From Heteroruminococcus sp964369885 (GTDB lineage: Bacteria; Bacillota; Clostridia; Oscillospirales; Ruminococcaceae), in the NCBI GenBank assembly GCA_964369885.1, contig CAYJGQ010000096.1, forward strand, positions 1-8,207: DNA of 8,207 nt, read 5' to 3'. Below, piece by piece: positions 6,006 to 8,207 of the stretch. A program made the translations under genes and the position numbers. Each line of letters opens with the position of its first letter. Position 1 is the stretch's first letter. The notes beneath the pieces were generated by a model, which searched no databases, was not told where the DNA came from, and was given only the letters and a program-made list of their open reading frames with translations.

Positions 6006-7046
6006 ATGAAAATATTTACCTCACTATTATTAATATTTGCAGTGTTTCTTTGCTTTGTGGGGTGTGCCTCCTCCGACACGCCCTCCGACATACAGCAGTC
6101 CTCCCAAAGCGAGGCACCCGAGCAACATGTAACCTTAATATTTGCACAAAACGGCTCGGCCGAGTCGGTGACGGGGCAGACCGTGAGCTTTTTTGCCCAA
6201 AAGGCGACCGAGCTTTCGGGCGGCACCCTGAGCTTTGACATACATCACACGGGGGAGCTTGGCACACAGGATGCGGTATTTCAGGCACTTCTTGGCAGTA
6301 GTACCGCTGTGGATATGTCGGCACTGCCCACATATTTTCTGGCCTCCTACGGCGCTGAGAAAAACTCACTGCTCGCGCTACCTTTTGCATTTGATGGGGT
6401 GGAGCATTTTAACAATTTTGCACTGAGCAGTTTGGCCGATGAGTTTTTGGCAGAACCTGCCGACATAGGCCTGCCACTACATGGGGTATTTTACGCCACC
6501 GAAGGGGAGCGCCACTTTTTTATGAGCACAGTTATCAACACCCCTGCCGATATACTGGGGAAAAGCGTTGCGGTGCACCCCGACGATTTGCTGTCGGCAC
6601 AGTTTGTAAGCTCGCTGGGAGGGCTTCCCACCAACATAAGTGATGACGGGCTATCCGCCGCCCTTGAGGAGACGGCCGTATTGGGTGGCACACAAACCCT
6701 ACTTGGTTACAGCCAAAACTCCCTCTACCAACACGCACCAAACATTATTTTGAGCGCCCATGCGCTTGACGTCACACAGGTGGTTATCTCCGATCTTGCC
6801 TGGGAAAAACTGAGTGAAAATCAGCGCAGTGCCATTATGCAGGCCGGGAGGTTGGCGGTGGCGCACAACGCCGAGATTTTGCCGACCCAACAGCAAACTG
6901 CCCTTGCCAGCCTTGAGCAGGCAGGTGTAAATATAGTAACCCCCGACGACCTTACCGCATGGTCGGCCGCCGCACAGCCCCTGACACAAACCGCACTTAC
7001 TCCAACAGCGCAAAAATTTTATGACCAAATAACAGCCATGAAGTGA
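6006..7046 (+). CDS. divergent DctP-type TRAP solute-binding lipoprotein
   Basis: The 346-residue product starts with a hydrophobic signal segment (3-19) and a lipobox ending FVGC (17-20), so Cys20 should anchor it to the outer face of the membrane. The mature part follows the DctP fold: VTLIFAQN (42-49), FFAQKATELSGGTLSFDIHH (62-81), GELGTQDA (83-90), and GERHFFMSTVINTPADILGK (167-186). This family hands organic or sugar acids to a DctQM permease. In the segment after ADILGK the usual KIRV arginine, which clamps the ligand carboxylate, is replaced by SVAV (187-190), and the usual VDGQE stretch reads VLGGTQT (225-231). Arg169 is kept. No permease genes are in the window. The start at 6006 has AAAGGA ten bases upstream; an in-frame ATG at 5985 would add seven residues. 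It is divergent from uxaC, suggesting a uronate-related ligand, but this is inference. Confidence 0.8.
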   Translation: MKIFTSLLLIFAVFLCFVGCASSDTPSDIQQSSQSEAPEQHVTLIFAQNGSAESVTGQTVSFFAQKATELSGGTLSFDIHHTGELGTQDAVFQALLGSSTAVDMSALPTYFLASYGAEKNSLLALPFAFDGVEHFNNFALSSLADEFLAEPADIGLPLHGVFYATEGERHFFMSTVINTPADILGKSVAVHPDDLLSAQFVSSLGGLPTNISDDGLSAALEETAVLGGTQTLLGYSQNSLYQHAPNIILSAHALDVTQVVISDLAWEKLSENQRSAIMQAGRLAVAHNAEILPTQQQTALASLEQAGVNIVTPDDLTAWSAAAQPLTQTALTPTAQKFYDQITAMK

Positions 7047-7065
7047 TTTGCTAAATTCGATACGC

Positions 7066-7095
7066 AAAAGGAGCCTGTAAATAGAGAACTATTTT
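7066..7095 (+). promoter_or_regulatory. Shine-Dalgarno site bridged to ATG by a hairpin
   Basis: AAAAGGAG (7066-7073) is followed by a perfect six-pair stem, AAATAG (7079-7084) and CTATTT (7089-7094), with an AGAA loop, and then ATG at 7096. Linear spacing is 22 bases. With the stem folded, only six unpaired bases separate the site from the ATG. This resembles the known bridged start of phage T4 gene 38. It supports the short frame at 7096-7194. Confidence 0.4.
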
Positions 7096-7194
7096 ATGCT
7101 TGCATTTACTTTGATTATGTCGGTTTGTGTTGTTGATACCGCCATACTGATAAGAGTGGTGTATTGCAAGACTATAAGCATGAATTATTTTTGA
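7096..7194 (+). CDS. possible 32-residue membrane peptide
   Basis: A 32-codon frame begins at ATG 7096 and ends with TGA at 7192-7194, 49 bases downstream of the TRAP binding-protein gene. Residues 1-23 are almost wholly hydrophobic apart from Asp14 and Arg20. A basic, polar tail (CKTISMNYF) follows, consistent with a single membrane-spanning peptide. A strong ribosome site lies upstream but reaches this ATG only if the hairpin at 7079-7094 folds. I recognise no family. It could be a chance frame within a 3' untranslated region. Confidence 0.3.
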   Translation: MLAFTLIMSVCVVDTAILIRVVYCKTISMNYF

Positions 7195-7199
7195 TTTTA

Positions 7200-7295
7200 T
7201 ATAATAAAATTGCACCGTAGAGAGGCATGGGTAATGCCCTAATCCAAATATCTCATTTGCGGGAAGGAGAGCTGCCATAGGCGCTCTCCTTTTTT
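7200..7295 (+). ncRNA. possible small RNA of about 85 bases
   Basis: A perfect TATAAT (7200-7205) lies 60 bases before a strong terminator. Transcription from it would start near 7212 and end at the T-run 7290-7295. The transcript contains the hairpin GGCAT (7224-7228)/ATGCC (7234-7238), enclosed by GAGA (7220-7223)/TCTC (7251-7254), then an unpaired stretch and the terminator stem. No good -35 box is at the right distance, so the promoter is uncertain. It resembles no riboswitch or small RNA I can name. The alternative is a structured 3' end of the binding-protein mRNA. Confidence 0.3.
7266..7295 (+). terminator. intrinsic terminator
   Basis: GGAGAGC (7266-7272) and GCTCTCC (7283-7289) pair, extended by GCC (7274-7276)/GGC (7280-7282) after a single bulged T, with an ATA loop. 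Six Ts follow (7290-7295). It is the first good terminator after the binding-protein gene and closes that transcription unit, including anything in 7047-7265. Confidence 0.9.
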
Positions 7296-7592
7296 GCGTT
7301 TTGTGGTGGTATTTTTGCCTCGTTTAAATTTACAACATGGGATCGACAAGATAACCGCCATCTACAATGGGTTGTGCGTGATGTGGTGTTATATTTATGC
7401 CGGATCCCCCTGCGTCGCTTCCCACAAGGGGGCACAAAACACGGCAAAGCTGTGTGGGTGGTGGAAGTGCTCAGTGCGATCACCCTCAATCAAAATAAGA
7501 TTTTATATTAGTAACACGAATGTATATTAGCGACGCTGATATACATAAACATATATAGTAATATATTGGGCAATTTAATATGGGGGGATTTT
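7296..7592. other. intergenic region upstream of tspO
   Basis: No credible gene. It holds an inverted repeat CCCCCT (7406-7411)/AGGGGG (7427-7432) and, from 7500 on, an AT-rich stretch with two copies of TATATTAG (7504-7511, 7523-7530), a TG-extended TATACA (7540-7545) and TATAGT (7554-7559). One of these is probably the tspO -10 box, but none has a convincing -35 box, so I do not choose one. Confidence 0.4.
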
Positions 7593-8054
7593 ATGCCACG
7601 TTACCTAACACTTATCAAAAATTTACTATTCAGTCTGGGGCTTGGGTTTGCGGTGTCACTCCTTGTGCCAAATACAGGGGAGGTTTACACACAGCTTGCA
7701 ACCCCACCACTTTCGCCGCCGGGGTGGGTGTTTGGCGTGGTGTGGAGCGTTTTATATGCCATGCTCGGTTTTGCGGCGGCCAGGGTATCTCAGTCCCAAA
7801 GCCCACACAAAACCACAGCCTACCGCATTTATCTACTACACATGCTGCTAAATTTTGCCTGGACACCAATATTTTTTGGCGCAGAGCAATACCTTTTGGC
7901 CCTAATTTTATTAGCGGTACTGCTAATAACCGCCATTGCCGTGATGGCACTGTTTTACAAGGTGGATAAACCTGCCGGTCTGCTAATTATTCCATACCTG
8001 TTTTGGCTTTGCTTTACCTTTTATCTCAATTTGGGGGTTGTGGTGCTTAACTAA
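7593..8054 (+). CDS. tspO: TspO/MBR family membrane protein
   Basis: The 153-residue protein has the five hydrophobic helices and length of the TspO/MBR (tryptophan-rich sensory, translocator-protein) family. Bacterial members sit in the cytoplasmic membrane, bind porphyrins and are tied to tetrapyrrole or stress responses; the role in this organism is unknown. Signatures include PPLSPPGWVFGVVW (38-51), LLNFAWTPIFFG (85-96) and AGLLIIPYLFWLCFTFYLN (128-146) near the C-terminus. It has four tryptophans (45, 51, 90, 138), few for the family. The start at 7593 is preceded by GGGGGGA four bases upstream; an in-frame TTG at 7566 has no ribosome site. The gene stands alone, with no heme genes in view. 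A terminator follows 70 bases after the stop. Confidence 0.93.
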   Translation: MPRYLTLIKNLLFSLGLGFAVSLLVPNTGEVYTQLATPPLSPPGWVFGVVWSVLYAMLGFAAARVSQSQSPHKTTAYRIYLLHMLLNFAWTPIFFGAEQYLLALILLAVLLITAIAVMALFYKVDKPAGLLIIPYLFWLCFTFYLNLGVVVLN

Positions 8055-8122
8055 CAAAAGAGCCCTCGTTTTTCCTTGTTGGAGCTTATTAATACCTAAC
8101 ACCCCAAAGCCGGGGGGCATAA

Positions 8123-8157
8123 AAAAACAGCGTAGCCTTTATGGCTACGCTGTTTTT
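8123..8157 (+). terminator. intrinsic terminator of tspO
   Basis: AAAAACAGCGTAGCC (8123-8137) and GGCTACGCTGTTTTT (8143-8157) form a perfect 15-bp stem with loop TTTAT. The A-run before and T-run after make it active in both directions, so it may also serve a leftward gene beyond the right edge. Confidence 0.92.
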
Positions 8158-8170
8158 GGTGCGGATAACA

Positions 8171-8200
8171 GGACGAAATTTGCTTCTCAAATTTCCGTCC
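8171..8200. repeat. inverted repeat at the right edge
   Basis: GGACGAAATTTG (8171-8182) pairs with CAAATTT-C-CGTCC (8188-8200), giving 12 pairs with one bulged C and a five-base loop. No T-run follows on either strand, so it is not an ordinary terminator. It may be part of a dispersed intergenic element continuing past the window. Confidence 0.5.
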
Positions 8201-8207
8201 TTGTGGC

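Noticed and set aside
6016..6390. 124-codon minus-strand frame opposite the TRAP binding-protein gene
   Set aside because: It is antisense to the lipoprotein gene, rich in Arg and Pro as expected for a shadow frame, and has no promoter or ribosome site.
7047..7290. Riboswitch or T-box in the 3' region of the binding-protein gene
   Set aside because: No T-box sequence, and no signature of the guanidine, THF, ZTP, fluoride or c-di-GMP classes. The terminator also has no downstream gene at a suitable distance.
7253..7489. 78-codon minus-strand frame between the binding-protein gene and tspO
   Set aside because: It reads through the terminator stem at 7266-7295 and has an Arg/Ser/Thr-rich composition with no ribosome site.
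1..8207. CRISPR array, tRNA, rRNA, transposase or prophage genes
   Set aside because: No regularly spaced direct repeats, no cloverleaf, no rRNA stretch and no mobile-element protein were seen on either strand.

Overview
The window reads as a chromosomal segment of a moderate-GC Gram-positive anaerobe, most likely a gut member of the Clostridia (Oscillospirales-like). The case rests on strong AGGAGG-type ribosome sites, close-to-consensus sigma-A promoters, U-tailed hairpin terminators and the protein families present. This is inference from gene content; no rRNA or marker gene is in view. Six conventional protein genes are well supported. I see no insertion sequence, CRISPR array, tRNA or rRNA.

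Layout. Positions 1-320 hold no conventional gene. They are a hairpin-rich stretch read leftward from a textbook promoter (TTGACA-17-TATACT, minus strand, 326-354). A bidirectional-looking terminator (361-395) closes a leftward nitroreductase gene (428-952). A leftward trkA-trkH pair follows (3914 down to 1082), encoding the regulatory and channel subunits of a potassium uptake system, with its own promoter at 4000-4028 and a 38-bp quasi-palindrome just upstream. Next is a leftward uxaC (uronate isomerase, 5620 down to 4187). Its promoter faces, across a structured 120-bp spacer, a rightward promoter for a TRAP-type solute-binding lipoprotein (6006-7046). Past that gene lie a possible 32-codon membrane peptide, a possible small RNA and a strong terminator (7266-7295). 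The last gene is a rightward tspO (7593-8054), followed by a perfect terminator and a further inverted repeat at the right edge.

How the genes may work together. TrkA and TrkH form one K+ uptake unit. The divergent pair uxaC / binding protein suggests hexuronate uptake and catabolism: TRAP binding proteins are known to take uronates, and UxaC isomerises glucuronate and galacturonate. However, the binding protein has no DctQ/DctM membrane partner in the window and appears to lack the usual carboxylate-clamping arginine, so the link is unproven.

The least ordinary signals are in the non-coding DNA. Two translation starts (uxaC and the 32-codon frame) have a strong Shine-Dalgarno sequence that is too far from the ATG unless an intervening hairpin folds. 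A consensus promoter drives a long structured leader or RNA off the left edge. A quasi-palindrome abuts the trk promoter. No single clear new multi-gene system is visible.
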